In this document: piece after piece, positions 21,062 to 29,327 of the stretch
How positions within the stretch are numbered: position 1 is the first letter of the stretch
Layout of the letters: the number at the start of each line of letters is the position of its first letter
NCBI GenBank assembly: GCA_002340095.1
Contig: DDKS01000032.1
Span: 1-38,115, forward strand
From: Betaproteobacteria bacterium UBA2592
Lineage (GTDB): Bacteria; Pseudomonadota; Gammaproteobacteria; Burkholderiales; Rhodocyclaceae
Direction: 5' to 3'
Length of the DNA: 38,115 nt
Made by a program: the position numbers and the translations under genes
Notes under the pieces: model-generated
Database searches by the model: none
Seen by the model: only the letters and a program-made list of their open reading frames with translations
What the model was told of the DNA's origin: nothing

Positions 21062-23371
21062 ATGCCCGTCATCCTGCGCCTCATCCTCTATCCTTTCTTG
21101 TTCATCCTGGGTCTCGCCGGCATTGCCATTGGCATGATCCTGATCATTCTAGCGCTGGCCTACCCCAATCTGCCAAGCCTGGATGTGCTGACCGACTACC
21201 GGCCCAAGATCCCCTTGCGGGTGTTCACCGCCGATGGCCACCTGATCGGCGAGTTCGGCGAGGAGCGCCGTGCCGTGGTGAAGATACAGGACGTGCCGGA
21301 AATCATGAAACAGGCCATCCTGGCCGCCGAAGACGAACGGTTCTACCAGCACGGCGGAGTGGACACCCTCGGGGTGCTGCGCGCCGCCTACGCCAACTTC
21401 GTGGGCGGGGGCAAGCACCAGGGAGCGTCCACCATCACCATGCAGGTCGCCCGCAACTTCTTCCTCAGCTCGGAAAAGACCCTGACCCGGAAGATGTACG
21501 AGGCACTCCTTTCCTTCAAGATAGAGCACAACCTGAGCAAGGATCAGATCTTCGAGCTGTACATCAACCAGATCTTCCTGGGACAGCGGGCCTATGGCTT
21601 TGCCGCCGCCGCCCAGATCTACTATGGCAAGCCCCTGTCACGCATCAGCATCGCCGAGGCCGCCATGCTGGCCGGCCTGCCCAAGGCCCCGTCGGCCTTC
21701 AACCCCGTGGTCAACCCCAAGCGCGCCCGGATTCGGCAGGAATATGTGCTGCGCCGCATGCGCGACCTGGCCTTCATCACGGAAGAGCAGTTCCAGGCTG
21801 CCATGGCCGAGCCCCTGGTGGTACGCCGAGATACGGGCCAGGATGCCCTCCATGCCGAGTATGTGGCCGAAATGGCCCGGCAGATCACGGCGGAACGCTT
21901 CCCGGAGGCCGTCTATACAGCGGGCCTGCAGGTCATCACCACGATCCGCAAGGATGAGCAGGAAGCCGCCTACCGGGCGCTGCGCAAGGGCGTGATCGAC
22001 TATGACCGCCGCCAGGGCTACCGGGGTGCTGAAGCCTTCATCGACCTGAAGCAGGTCAAGAACGATCAGGACGAAGCCCTGGACGTGGCCCTGCAGGACT
22101 TTCCCGCCATCGAGGACCTGATCCCCGCCGTGGTCCTCGAAGCCAGCCCCAAACAGGTGCGGGCCTACATGCGCGGCGGCGAAACCATCACCCTGTCCGG
22201 CAACGGTCTGAAGTTCGCCAGCCGCATGCTCGACGAGAAGGCGCCCCCGGCAAAGAAGCTGCGCCGGGGGGCGATCATCCGGGTCAGCAAGGAAGGGGAT
22301 GCCTGGCAGATCACCCAGCTCCCCGAGGTGGAAGCCGCCTTCGTGGCCGCGCACCCCAAGGATGGCGCCATCCGCGCCCTGGTGGGCGGTTTCGATTTCA
22401 ACCGCAACATGTACAACCACGTGACCCAGGCCTGGCGCCAGCCAGGCTCCAGCTTCAAGCCCTTCATCTACTCGGCGGCCCTGGAGAAAGGCTTCTCGCC
22501 TGCCAGCGTCATCGCCGACGAACCCATCACCGTTTCGGCCAGCCAGACCGGCAGCCAGGCTTGGCAGCCGAAGAACTACGATGGCAAGTACGAGGGTCCG
22601 ATGAAGCTGCGTACCGCCCTGGCCAAGTCGAAGAACATGGTTTCCATCCGCATCCTCCAGTCGATAGGCCCTGCCTATGCCCAGGACTACATTACCCGCT
22701 TCGGCTTCGATGCGGAGCGTCACCCTCCCTATCTCACCATGGCCCTCGGTGCGGGCTCCGTGACCCCCTGGCAAATGACGGCGGCCTATGCCGTGTTCGC
22801 CAACGGTGGCTACCGGGTCCATCCCTACATCGTCAAGGAGATCCGCGACCAGCAGGGCCGGGTCCTGGCCCAGAGCACACCGGCCGAGGCCGGAGATGAA
22901 AGCCTGCGCAGCATCGACCCGCGTAATGCCTACCTGATGTACTCGATGATGCGCGACGTGACCATCTACGGTACGGCCGGCAGAGCCTCGGCCACCCTCA
23001 AACGCCAGGACCTGGCCGGCAAGACCGGTACCACCAACGACCATCTGGATGCCTGGTTCTGCGGTTTCCAGAAGACCGTGGTGGGCTGCGCCTGGGTTGG
23101 TTTCGACCAGCCCAAGAGCCTGGGCAACCGGGAAACCGGGGGCTTCACCGCCCTGCCCATCTGGATCAGCTACATGCAGGAAGCCCTCAAGGGAGTGCCC
23201 GAGGAGCAGATTCCCCAGCCCGAAGGAATCAGTGCATCCCACGGCGACCTGTTCTACAGCGAGAACGTGCCCGCTGCCCAGCCCGATCCCGCCCAGGAAG
23301 AAGGCCTGCCCACCGCCCCCCCGGCGGCGGACCCCGCAAAACCCATGGTGGAGCCGTTCCCGGCGGACTAG
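21062..23371 (+). CDS. ponA: Penicillin-binding protein 1A, bifunctional murein polymerase
   Basis: A 769-residue class A PBP. It has one N-terminal membrane anchor (about residues 6-33). The GT51 glycosyltransferase domain contains the catalytic EDERFYQHGG (E90) and GASTITMQVARNFFL. An OB-like insert is followed by a transpeptidase domain with nucleophile S463 in GSSFKP, the SKN motif in LAKSKNMVS and KTGTT near the C-terminus. The C-terminal tail is rich in Pro and Ala. It polymerises and cross-links peptidoglycan in the periplasm. The gene is divergent from pilMNOPQ, a very common proteobacterial arrangement in which ponA is sometimes called mrcA. Confidence 0.97.
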   Translation: MPVILRLILYPFLFILGLAGIAIGMILIILALAYPNLPSLDVLTDYRPKIPLRVFTADGHLIGEFGEERRAVVKIQDVPEIMKQAILAAEDERFYQHGGVDTLGVLRAAYANFVGGGKHQGASTITMQVARNFFLSSEKTLTRKMYEALLSFKIEHNLSKDQIFELYINQIFLGQRAYGFAAAAQIYYGKPLSRISIAEAAMLAGLPKAPSAFNPVVNPKRARIRQEYVLRRMRDLAFITEEQFQAAMAEPLVVRRDTGQDALHAEYVAEMARQITAERFPEAVYTAGLQVITTIRKDEQEAAYRALRKGVIDYDRRQGYRGAEAFIDLKQVKNDQDEALDVALQDFPAIEDLIPAVVLEASPKQVRAYMRGGETITLSGNGLKFASRMLDEKAPPAKKLRRGAIIRVSKEGDAWQITQLPEVEAAFVAAHPKDGAIRALVGGFDFNRNMYNHVTQAWRQPGSSFKPFIYSAALEKGFSPASVIADEPITVSASQTGSQAWQPKNYDGKYEGPMKLRTALAKSKNMVSIRILQSIGPAYAQDYITRFGFDAERHPPYLTMALGAGSVTPWQMTAAYAVFANGGYRVHPYIVKEIRDQQGRVLAQSTPAEAGDESLRSIDPRNAYLMYSMMRDVTIYGTAGRASATLKRQDLAGKTGTTNDHLDAWFCGFQKTVVGCAWVGFDQPKSLGNRETGGFTALPIWISYMQEALKGVPEEQIPQPEGISASHGDLFYSENVPAAQPDPAQEEGLPTAPPAADPAKPMVEPFPAD

Positions 23372-23414
23372 CGTCCGGCCTCGTCCCTGAGAAATCGCCA
23401 GCGGGGCGCCGGTC

Positions 23415-23729
23415 TCAGAAGTCCAGAGAAAGGCCGGCCTGCTCCCGCACCAGGCGGGACAGGGCCGGCATCAGCCCCTCGCCGCTCCGGGTATCGACCC
23501 AGGCACTGCCGTTCCAGCGGAAGTGGAAGCCGCCACTCCTGGCGGCCACCCAGATTTCCCGGGCGATGGCATGCCGATTGATCACCATCCTGCTGCCATT
23601 GGCAAACTCGATCTCCAGAACGCCCCCCGGCCCCGGCTCGCACTCCACCCCGTCGTCCACCGACTCGAACACCGCCTCCACATGCGCCAATGCCGCATCG
23701 GCCCGTTGCGCAAATTCCCGTTCATCCAT
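23415..23729 (-). CDS. cyaY: Iron-sulfur assembly frataxin-like protein CyaY
   Basis: A 104-residue bacterial frataxin. The acidic first helix (DEREFAQRADAALAHVEAVFE) supplies the iron-binding face. The beta-sheet signatures are LEIEFANGSRMVINRHA, IWVAARSGGFHF and WVDTRSGEGL, with tryptophans in the family positions. It modulates IscS-dependent Fe-S cluster assembly. Its start faces lptM across only 38 bp. The gene is convergent with ponA, from which it is separated by 43 bp without a visible terminator. Confidence 0.95.
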   Translation of the reverse strand: MDEREFAQRADAALAHVEAVFESVDDGVECEPGPGGVLEIEFANGSRMVINRHAIAREIWVAARSGGFHFRWNGSAWVDTRSGEGLMPALSRLVREQAGLSLDF

Positions 23730-23767
23730 GCTGTGCTAACATCCCCGGATTGATTGACCCGTTGCCC

Positions 23768-23932
23768 ATGATGCGCCATCTGACCACATCCCTGGCCATT
23801 TTGTTTCTCTGTGCCGCCTGCGGTGCCAAAGGCCCCCTGGAGCGCCCCGCCGGCCCCGCCCCGGCCCCCTTGTTCGGCCCCGGCAAGACCCAGCCTGCCG
23901 ATGTTAGCACGCCCGAGAAAGCCCAAGAATGA
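23768..23932 (+). CDS. lptM: LptM-like small lipoprotein (LPS translocon maturation)
   Basis: A 54-residue lipoprotein. The signal sequence ends at the lipobox CAAC (Cys18), followed directly by the family hallmark GAKGPL and a Pro-rich mature tail. LptM (formerly YifL) assists oxidative maturation of LptD in characterised enterobacteria. It is encoded directly upstream of lysA, as is usual. The stop overlaps the lysA start as ATGA. An ATG one codon downstream (23771) is an equal alternative start. Confidence 0.88.
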   Translation: MMRHLTTSLAILFLCAACGAKGPLERPAGPAPAPLFGPGKTQPADVSTPEKAQE

Positions 23933-25209
23933 ACACCGTCGGTTCCCCTTTCTTTGCCTACCGGCAGGATTGCCTGTTTGCAGAAGAGCTGCCCCTGGCC
24001 GCCATTGCCCAACACTATGGCACGCCCACCTACGTCTACTCCCGCGCCGCCCTGACAGCCAACCTGCGAGAGTTCCAGGATGTCCTGGCCAGCCACCCGG
24101 CCGGGGCCGACAGCCTCGTGTGCTACGCGGTCAAGGCCAATTCCAACCTGGCCATCCTCAACCTCTTCGCCCGTCTGGGCGCCGGGTTCGACATCGTTTC
24201 GGGCGGTGAACTGCAACGGGTGCTGGCCGCAGGGGCCGACGCGGGCAAGGTGGTCTTCTCCGGTGTCGGCAAGACCGAGGCCGAAATGGAACTGGCCCTG
24301 AACGCCGGCATCCTCTGCTTCAACGTGGAATCCGCCGCCGAACTGGAACGCCTCAACGCCGTGGCCGGCCGCCTGGGCAAGCAGGCGCCCATCAGCTTGC
24401 GGGTCAACCCGGATGTGGACCCCAAGACTCACCCTTACATTTCCACCGGCCTCAAGACCGCCAAGTTCGGCGTACCCATCGACCAGGCCCTGACCCTGTA
24501 CGAGAAGGCGGCCGCCCTGCCCCATCTGCAGGTGGAAGGCATCGACTGCCACATCGGCTCCCAGTTGCTCGACCCCAGCCCCTTCGTGGAAGCCCTGGAG
24601 CGGGTCCTGAAGCTGCTGGACGCACTGACCGCCCGGAACATTCCCATTCATCACCTGGATCTGGGTGGCGGCCTGGGCATCCGCTACCGGCAGGAGGATA
24701 CCCAGCCGAGCGTGGACAGCTACCTGCGTCCCCTGCTGGACAAGCTCCAGGGTCGCGGCCTGAAGATCATCCTGGAGCCGGGCCGGCGCCTGGTGGGCAA
24801 TGCGGGCCTGCTTCTGACCAAGGTGGAGTTCCTCAAGCCCGGCGAGGGCAAGAACTTCGCCGTCATCGACGCGGCCATGAACGACCTGATGCGCCCCGCC
24901 CTCTACGAAGCCTGGCATGAGATCCAGGAGGTCGAGCCCAAGCCGGGGAGCGAGCCCGTGGTCTATGACGTGGTCGGCCCCGTCTGCGAGACTGGCGATT
25001 TCCTCGGCCAGGACCGGGCCCTGGTCGTGGCCCCCGGCGACCTGCTGGCTGTCATGTCCGCCGGCGCCTACGGCATGGCCATGAGCTCCAATTACAACAC
25101 CCGCCCCCGGGCTGCCGAAGTGATGGTGGACGGGGACCAGATGCACTGCATCCGCCGCCGGGAAACCGTGGCCGAGCTCTATGCCCTGGAGCAGAAACTG
25201 CCCGGCTGA
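23929..25209 (+). CDS. lysA: Diaminopimelate decarboxylase
   Basis: A 426-residue PLP enzyme that decarboxylates meso-diaminopimelate to lysine. The alanine-racemase-like barrel has the PLP lysine in CYAVKANSN (K69). Other signatures are SGGELQRVLAAGAD, CHIGSQLLDPSPF, DLGGGLGIRY, EPGRRLVGNAG and the active-site CETGDFLGQDR. The C-terminal beta domain ends AYGMAMSSNYNTRPRAAEVMVD. The length is typical. It is translationally coupled to lptM by an ATGA overlap. A bidirectional terminator follows. Confidence 0.97.
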   Translation: MNTVGSPFFAYRQDCLFAEELPLAAIAQHYGTPTYVYSRAALTANLREFQDVLASHPAGADSLVCYAVKANSNLAILNLFARLGAGFDIVSGGELQRVLAAGADAGKVVFSGVGKTEAEMELALNAGILCFNVESAAELERLNAVAGRLGKQAPISLRVNPDVDPKTHPYISTGLKTAKFGVPIDQALTLYEKAAALPHLQVEGIDCHIGSQLLDPSPFVEALERVLKLLDALTARNIPIHHLDLGGGLGIRYRQEDTQPSVDSYLRPLLDKLQGRGLKIILEPGRRLVGNAGLLLTKVEFLKPGEGKNFAVIDAAMNDLMRPALYEAWHEIQEVEPKPGSEPVVYDVVGPVCETGDFLGQDRALVVAPGDLLAVMSAGAYGMAMSSNYNTRPRAAEVMVDGDQMHCIRRRETVAELYALEQKLPG

Positions 25210-25275
25210 AATCGGGAGCTATCGGGATAAGGCTGTGCCGTGTACCAAGAGCGCCCGTGCCGGGTGCACATGAAG

Positions 25276-25300
25276 AAGGGGCGCCACGGCGCCCCTTTCT
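25276..25300. terminator. Bidirectional terminator between lysA and phaC
   Basis: The near-perfect hairpin AAGGGGCGCC-AC-GGCGCCCCTT at 25276-25297 is followed by TCT on the plus strand, and on the minus strand by CTTCAT. It lies midway between the convergent lysA and phaC stops and is plausibly used from both sides, more convincingly for lysA. Confidence 0.75.
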
Positions 25301-25321
25301 GATGACACGGACCCTGCGGAA

Positions 25322-27151
25322 TCAGCCGGCCTTCTTCATGGTATCCAGACGCAGCTTGACGTAGCTGCCGGGAGCATCCTCGATCGGTTTCAGGACCCGG
25401 GTACCGGGCTGACGGGCCGGAACCTGCTCGCTCCCCCCGGGAAGCGCCGTCACCCACTCGTGCCAGTTCGTCCACCAAGAGCCCGGGTACTGGGTTGCCC
25501 CTGCCAGATAATCGTCCGGACTTTCGGGCAGCGGCTGAGTATCGTTGATCCAGTAGCCATATTTGTTGGCGGCCGGCGGGTTGACGATGCCGGCGATGTG
25601 GCCGGAGCCGCCCACCACGAAACGCACCGGACCTGATGGCAGGCGCGCCCCCATGTAGGTGCTCTTCCAGGGCGCAATGTGATCTTCGATCGTCGAAATG
25701 AAGTAACAGGGGGTCTTCACCTTGCGAATGTCGATGGGAACGCCCCCCAGCGTAATGCCCCCGGGATCCTTGAGCTTGTTGTCCAGATACATGTTGCGCA
25801 GGTAGAAGCTGTGCATGGCCGCCGGCATGCGGGTGGAGTCGCTGTTCCAGTACAGCAGGTCGAAGGGGAAGGGTTGCTTGCCCATCAGGTAGTTGTTCAC
25901 CACGAAGGACCAGATCAGGTCGTTGGCGCGCAGCAGGTTGAAAGTGGTGGCCATCTCGGAACCTTCCAGATAGCCCCGCTCGTTCATCCGTTCTTCCAGG
26001 CCGGCAACGGCCTGACGGTCCAGGAAGATGCCCAGTTCTCCCGGATCGGAGAAGTCGAGCATGGTGGTGAAGAAGGTGGCGGAAGCGACCCGGTTGTCTT
26101 TCTTGGCGGCCATGTAGGCCAGGGTGCTCATGAGCAAGGTGCCACCCAGACAGTAGCCTGCCGTATTCAGCTGCTTCTCGCCCGTATCCTCGAGGACCTT
26201 GTCGATGGCGGTCAGGGAACCCTCAAGCAGGTAATCCTCGAAGCTCTTGTGGGCCAGCCTCTCGTCCGGATTGACCCAGGACATGATGTAGGTGGTGTGG
26301 CCCTGGTCGGTGGCCCACTTCACCATGGAGTTCTTCTCGCGCAGGTCCAGGATGTAGTACTTATTGATCCAGGGGGGGACGATCAGGAAAGGCCTCTTGT
26401 ACTGCTTTTCCGTGGTGGGGTTGTACTGGATCAACTGGAACAGGTCATTCTGGAACACCACCTTGCCGGGCGTGGTCGCCACGTTCTTGCCCAGTTCGAA
26501 GGCGCTGGTGTCAGTCATGCGGATGCGCAGCTGACCTTCGCCGGCCTCCATGTCCTGGAGCAGATTGTCCAGGCCCTTGATCAGATTCTGACCGTGGGAC
26601 TTCACGGTTTCCCGGAACACTTCGGGATTGGTAAGGGCAAAGTTAGAGGGGGACAGCGCATCGATGTACTGGCGGGTGAAGAAATTCACCTTCTGCTGGG
26701 TGGCTTCATCCAGGCCATCCACACAACAGACGGTATCGTGCAGGTGGCGGGCGGTGATCAGGTAGGATTGCTTGATGAAATCGAACAGGAAGTGCTGCTC
26801 CCATTCCTCGTCCTTGAAACGCTTGTCGTCCTTCCTGGGCGTGGCCACCGGCTGGATGGGCATGCCCAGCATCTTCAGGGTGGTATGCTGCCAGAGGGAG
26901 AAGTAATCCCACATCATGTTCATCTGGGTCTGGGCCAGCTTGTAGGGGTTGGCCAGCAGGCGGGCGGACATGTCCATGAAAGCCCGGGCCACCCCCAGTT
27001 CGTCGTTGGGGGCGGCGATGCCTTCCTTGGCCTTCTTTTCCATGAACTGGGTCAGGATGCGGGAGGCCCGCTGGGCCACTTCGGCGTAGGTTTTGGCCAT
27101 CTCTGCTGGATTGGGCAGGTTTTGATCCTGTTCTGCGTTCTGTTGCGACAT
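25322..27151 (-). CDS. phaC: Class I polyhydroxyalkanoate synthase
   Basis: A 609-residue class I synthase that polymerises (R)-3-hydroxybutyryl-CoA on the granule surface. The alpha/beta-hydrolase core has the lipase-like box GYCLGG with nucleophile C334, Asp in EDHIAPW (D490) and His in GGSGHIAG (H518). The N-terminal domain contains the long helical region typical of class I. I chose the ATG at 27151 (MSQQNAEQ) because AGGAGC lies 7-8 nt upstream; the extra in-frame residues further upstream look non-coding. phaA, phaB and phaR are not next to it. Together with the phaM-like gene 21 kb away it indicates PHB storage. Confidence 0.96.
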   Translation of the reverse strand: MSQQNAEQDQNLPNPAEMAKTYAEVAQRASRILTQFMEKKAKEGIAAPNDELGVARAFMDMSARLLANPYKLAQTQMNMMWDYFSLWQHTTLKMLGMPIQPVATPRKDDKRFKDEEWEQHFLFDFIKQSYLITARHLHDTVCCVDGLDEATQQKVNFFTRQYIDALSPSNFALTNPEVFRETVKSHGQNLIKGLDNLLQDMEAGEGQLRIRMTDTSAFELGKNVATTPGKVVFQNDLFQLIQYNPTTEKQYKRPFLIVPPWINKYYILDLREKNSMVKWATDQGHTTYIMSWVNPDERLAHKSFEDYLLEGSLTAIDKVLEDTGEKQLNTAGYCLGGTLLMSTLAYMAAKKDNRVASATFFTTMLDFSDPGELGIFLDRQAVAGLEERMNERGYLEGSEMATTFNLLRANDLIWSFVVNNYLMGKQPFPFDLLYWNSDSTRMPAAMHSFYLRNMYLDNKLKDPGGITLGGVPIDIRKVKTPCYFISTIEDHIAPWKSTYMGARLPSGPVRFVVGGSGHIAGIVNPPAANKYGYWINDTQPLPESPDDYLAGATQYPGSWWTNWHEWVTALPGGSEQVPARQPGTRVLKPIEDAPGSYVKLRLDTMKKAG

Positions 27152-27438
27152 GTGTGAAGCTCCTGGTTGGCGGGCCTCGCCCGCGATAAGGGTTGGTGCC
27201 TTCAGCATCGACCGTGCTGCAACCGCCCGGGCCCTTTCCGGATGAACGAGGCCGGCTGCATGCGCGTCAAACCTGCGCTGCTGGGTGGATGGCCATTCTG
27301 GCAATGGCATGTTTCAAAAATTAACACGCCCGGTTTGGCACAGTAAAGCATGTCAAGGAACCGGCAACCGCTGCATCGCAGTAAAATCCCGAAGGCCCCG
27401 GCCAGGATGCCGGATTTCCTGCCCGTCCAAGGATTGCC
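27152..27438. other. Divergent intergenic region phaC / mvaB (287 bp)
   Basis: This is one of the longest gene-free stretches. A TTGACA is present on the minus strand near 27350 but has no -10 box at 16-18 bp. On the plus strand TAAAAT near 27383 lacks a -35. A TGGCAC near 27335 resembles half of a sigma54 promoter, but the GG-GC spacing is 9, not 10. I therefore call no promoter here. Confidence 0.5.
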
Positions 27439-28353
27439 ATGCCCTATCCCTCTCATGTCGAACTGGTCGAGGTATCCCCCCGGGACGGCCTGCAGAACAT
27501 CGCCCGGGCCATCCCCACCGGCACCAAGCTGGAACTGATAAGGCGGCTGGCCGATGCCGGCCTGACCCGGATCGAGGTGGCCGCCTTCGTGTCGCCCCAG
27601 TGGGTGCCCCAGATGGCCGACGCCGACGCCGTCGTGCGCGGACTCCAGCCCCGGCCCGGAATACGCTATCCGGTCCTGGTGCCCAACCTGAAAGGCTTCG
27701 ATGCCGCCATGGAAGCGGGCGCCAGCGAAATCGCCATCTTCACCGCCGCCTCCGAGACCTTCTCGCGCAAGAACACCAATGCATCCATCGCCGAAAGCCT
27801 GAAGCGCCTCCAACCCGTCGTGGCAGCGGCCCAGGCCCTCGATGTACCGGTGCGCGGCTATGTTTCCTGCGTCGCCGGCTGTCCCTACGAGGGCTCGGTG
27901 GCCCCCGCAACCGTGGCTGCCGTGACCCGGGAACTGATCCAGATGGGCTGTTACGAGGTTTCCCTGGGGGATACCACCGGGGTCGGCACCCCCGGCAGCA
28001 TCGTCCCGATGCTGGAAGCCTGCCTGGCCCATGTGCCAGCCGGGCGCCTGGCCGGCCATTATCACGACACCCGGGGCATGGCGATTGCCAACATCTACGC
28101 CTCCCTGCAATTGGGTCTCCAGGTTTTCGATACGGCGGTGGCCGGCCTGGGGGGCTGCCCCTACGCCCCCGGCGCCGCCGGCAACGTGGCCACGGAGGAT
28201 GTGCTCTACCTGCTCCAGGGTCTGGGCGTAAAGACCGGCGTGGACATGGACAAGCTGCTGGCCGCCGGGGATTTCATCAGCGCCCAGCTGGGCCGGAACA
28301 ACAGTTCGAGCGTCGCCAGCAGCCGCACGGCAAGGAGCATGTCATGCCAGTAG
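27439..28353 (+). CDS. mvaB: Hydroxymethylglutaryl-CoA lyase
   Basis: A 304-residue TIM-barrel lyase that cleaves HMG-CoA to acetyl-CoA and acetoacetate at the end of leucine degradation. Signatures are EVSPRDGLQN at the N-terminus (metal/substrate), VLVPNLKG, the SETFSRKN stretch, YVSCVAGCPYEG and SLGDTTGVG. The metal-ligand HYHDTRGMA and the catalytic-Cys loop GLGGCPYAPGAAGN complete the set. The other leucine-pathway genes are not nearby. The last codons overlap the DUF1289 gene by 10 bp, so the two are co-transcribed. The final residues (SSVASSRTARSMSCQ) are low in complexity. Confidence 0.95.
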   Translation: MPYPSHVELVEVSPRDGLQNIARAIPTGTKLELIRRLADAGLTRIEVAAFVSPQWVPQMADADAVVRGLQPRPGIRYPVLVPNLKGFDAAMEAGASEIAIFTAASETFSRKNTNASIAESLKRLQPVVAAAQALDVPVRGYVSCVAGCPYEGSVAPATVAAVTRELIQMGCYEVSLGDTTGVGTPGSIVPMLEACLAHVPAGRLAGHYHDTRGMAIANIYASLQLGLQVFDTAVAGLGGCPYAPGAAGNVATEDVLYLLQGLGVKTGVDMDKLLAAGDFISAQLGRNNSSSVASSRTARSMSCQ

Positions 28354-28544
28354 CTTCGCCCTGCACGGGCATCTGTACCCTGGACGTCCAGGGCCGTTAC
28401 TGCCTGGGCTGCTGGCGCAGTACCGATGAGATCGCGGCCTGGCCCCGGATGAACGATGGCCAGCGCCTTACGGTGCTGGCCATCGTGGCCCGCCGGTGCG
28501 AGGAGGGAAACCGGCTGGCCGGAAAAGAGGCGCCCCGCGATTAA
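28344..28544 (+). CDS. DUF1289-type small four-cysteine protein (first copy)
   Basis: A 66-residue protein with the DUF1289 pattern: SPCTGICTLDVQGRYCLGCW (C-x3-C-x8-C-x2-C) followed by RSTDEIAAWPRMND and a helical tail. The cysteines probably bind a metal or cluster; the function is unknown. The ATG at 28344 lies inside the mvaB end, with AAGGAG about 7 nt upstream. It overlaps the convergent Spy-like gene by 4 bp. A second, shorter DUF1289-like gene lies about 600 bp away. It was found in a frame hidden by the antisense and shifted readings of mvaB. Confidence 0.8.
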   Translation: MPVASPCTGICTLDVQGRYCLGCWRSTDEIAAWPRMNDGQRLTVLAIVARRCEEGNRLAGKEAPRD

Positions 28545-29008
28545 GGCCGGCCGCCACCACCGGGACCTGCGGCATGGTGTGCGTCGAACACCTTCTTCTG
28601 CTCAGGCGTGAGTTGGGCGTAGAAGGCCTTCATGGCTTCCAGACGCTCCGTCATGCGTGCCTGGTGCTGCCGCGACATTTCCAGCATTTTTTCCATGCGT
28701 TCCGGAGCCGTCAGCTTGTCCATCGCCTCCCGGTCAGGAAACTTCCAGTCGAGCGGCGGACCCGATTTTTCGGTGTAGGCCCTCCAGGCCGGTTCTTGGG
28801 CAGCACTCAGCTTCAGTTCCTTATGCAGTTGTTCCTGGCGCGCCTCCAGGCGTTTTTGCATCCGCTCTTTCATGCGCTCGGCCTTGGGACCATCCGGCAT
28901 GCCGTAGCCCATGGGGCCACAATCCCCTCCCTTGTAGGCCAGAGCGGGACCCGCCCCCAGAGCGACGGCGGCAAGCAGGGCTACAATGATCTTGCGTTGG
29001 TTCTTCAT
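28541..29008 (-). CDS. Spy/CpxP-like periplasmic protein
   Basis: A 155-residue exported helical protein. The signal peptide is about residues 1-24 (ends GPALA), followed by a short Gly/Cys segment and long charged helices rich in Met, Gln and Glu (MKERMQKRLEARQEQLHKEL). The LTPEQ motif near the C-terminus is characteristic of the Spy/CpxP LTxxQ family. Known members act as ATP-independent periplasmic chaperones or modulate envelope-stress sensors. The tail is Gly/Pro-rich (AAGPGGGGRP). AGGAGA lies about 6 nt upstream. Its neighbours are two DUF1289 genes, one converging and one diverging; no stress regulator is adjacent. Confidence 0.85.
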   Translation of the reverse strand: MKNQRKIIVALLAAVALGAGPALAYKGGDCGPMGYGMPDGPKAERMKERMQKRLEARQEQLHKELKLSAAQEPAWRAYTEKSGPPLDWKFPDREAMDKLTAPERMEKMLEMSRQHQARMTERLEAMKAFYAQLTPEQKKVFDAHHAAGPGGGGRP

Positions 29009-29128
29009 GGTCTTTCTCCTGATTGAACTTCATGTGTTCCACAGGCTCCATTAAAGAACCGGGTTGTAATTTTTGTATGTCCCTCAAGCCAGCTTTTGTT
29101 TCGTTTTGTAACCCCGGAGACCTTCTCC

Positions 29129-29290
29129 ATGGATGACGAGGAACTCTATCCCTGCGTTGGCATCTGCACTCCGGACCCGGACTCCGGCTATTGCCTGGGC
29201 TGCGGCCGGCCGCCGCTGGAAAGCCCGGGCATCGCCCACGAAGAAGTCAGCGGCAAACCCGGAGCCGAAAACGTCGAAGTCGATACCTGA
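29129..29290 (+). CDS. DUF1289-like small four-cysteine protein (second copy)
   Basis: A 53-residue protein with YPCVGICTPDPDSGYCLGCG, the same C-x3-C-x8-C-x2-C layout as the copy at 28344. It lacks the usual EIAxW segment and helical tail; instead it ends in an acidic, Pro/Gly-rich stretch. The ATG at 29129 has GGAGA 8 nt upstream; an in-frame ATG at 29096 is possible but less likely. It is divergent from the Spy-like gene and convergent with the radical SAM gene 37 bp away. The function is unknown; a metal- or Fe-S-binding role is inferred only from the cysteines. Confidence 0.65.
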   Translation: MDDEELYPCVGICTPDPDSGYCLGCGRPPLESPGIAHEEVSGKPGAENVEVDT

Positions 29291-29327
29291 GTACCGACCT
29301 CGGGTGATTCCCGGTGCTTGCGGGCGT

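Noticed and set aside
27325..27355. Possible sigma54 promoter (TGGCAC ... GC) upstream of mvaB
   Set aside because: The spacing between GG and GC is 9 instead of the required 10, and the -12 element is poor.
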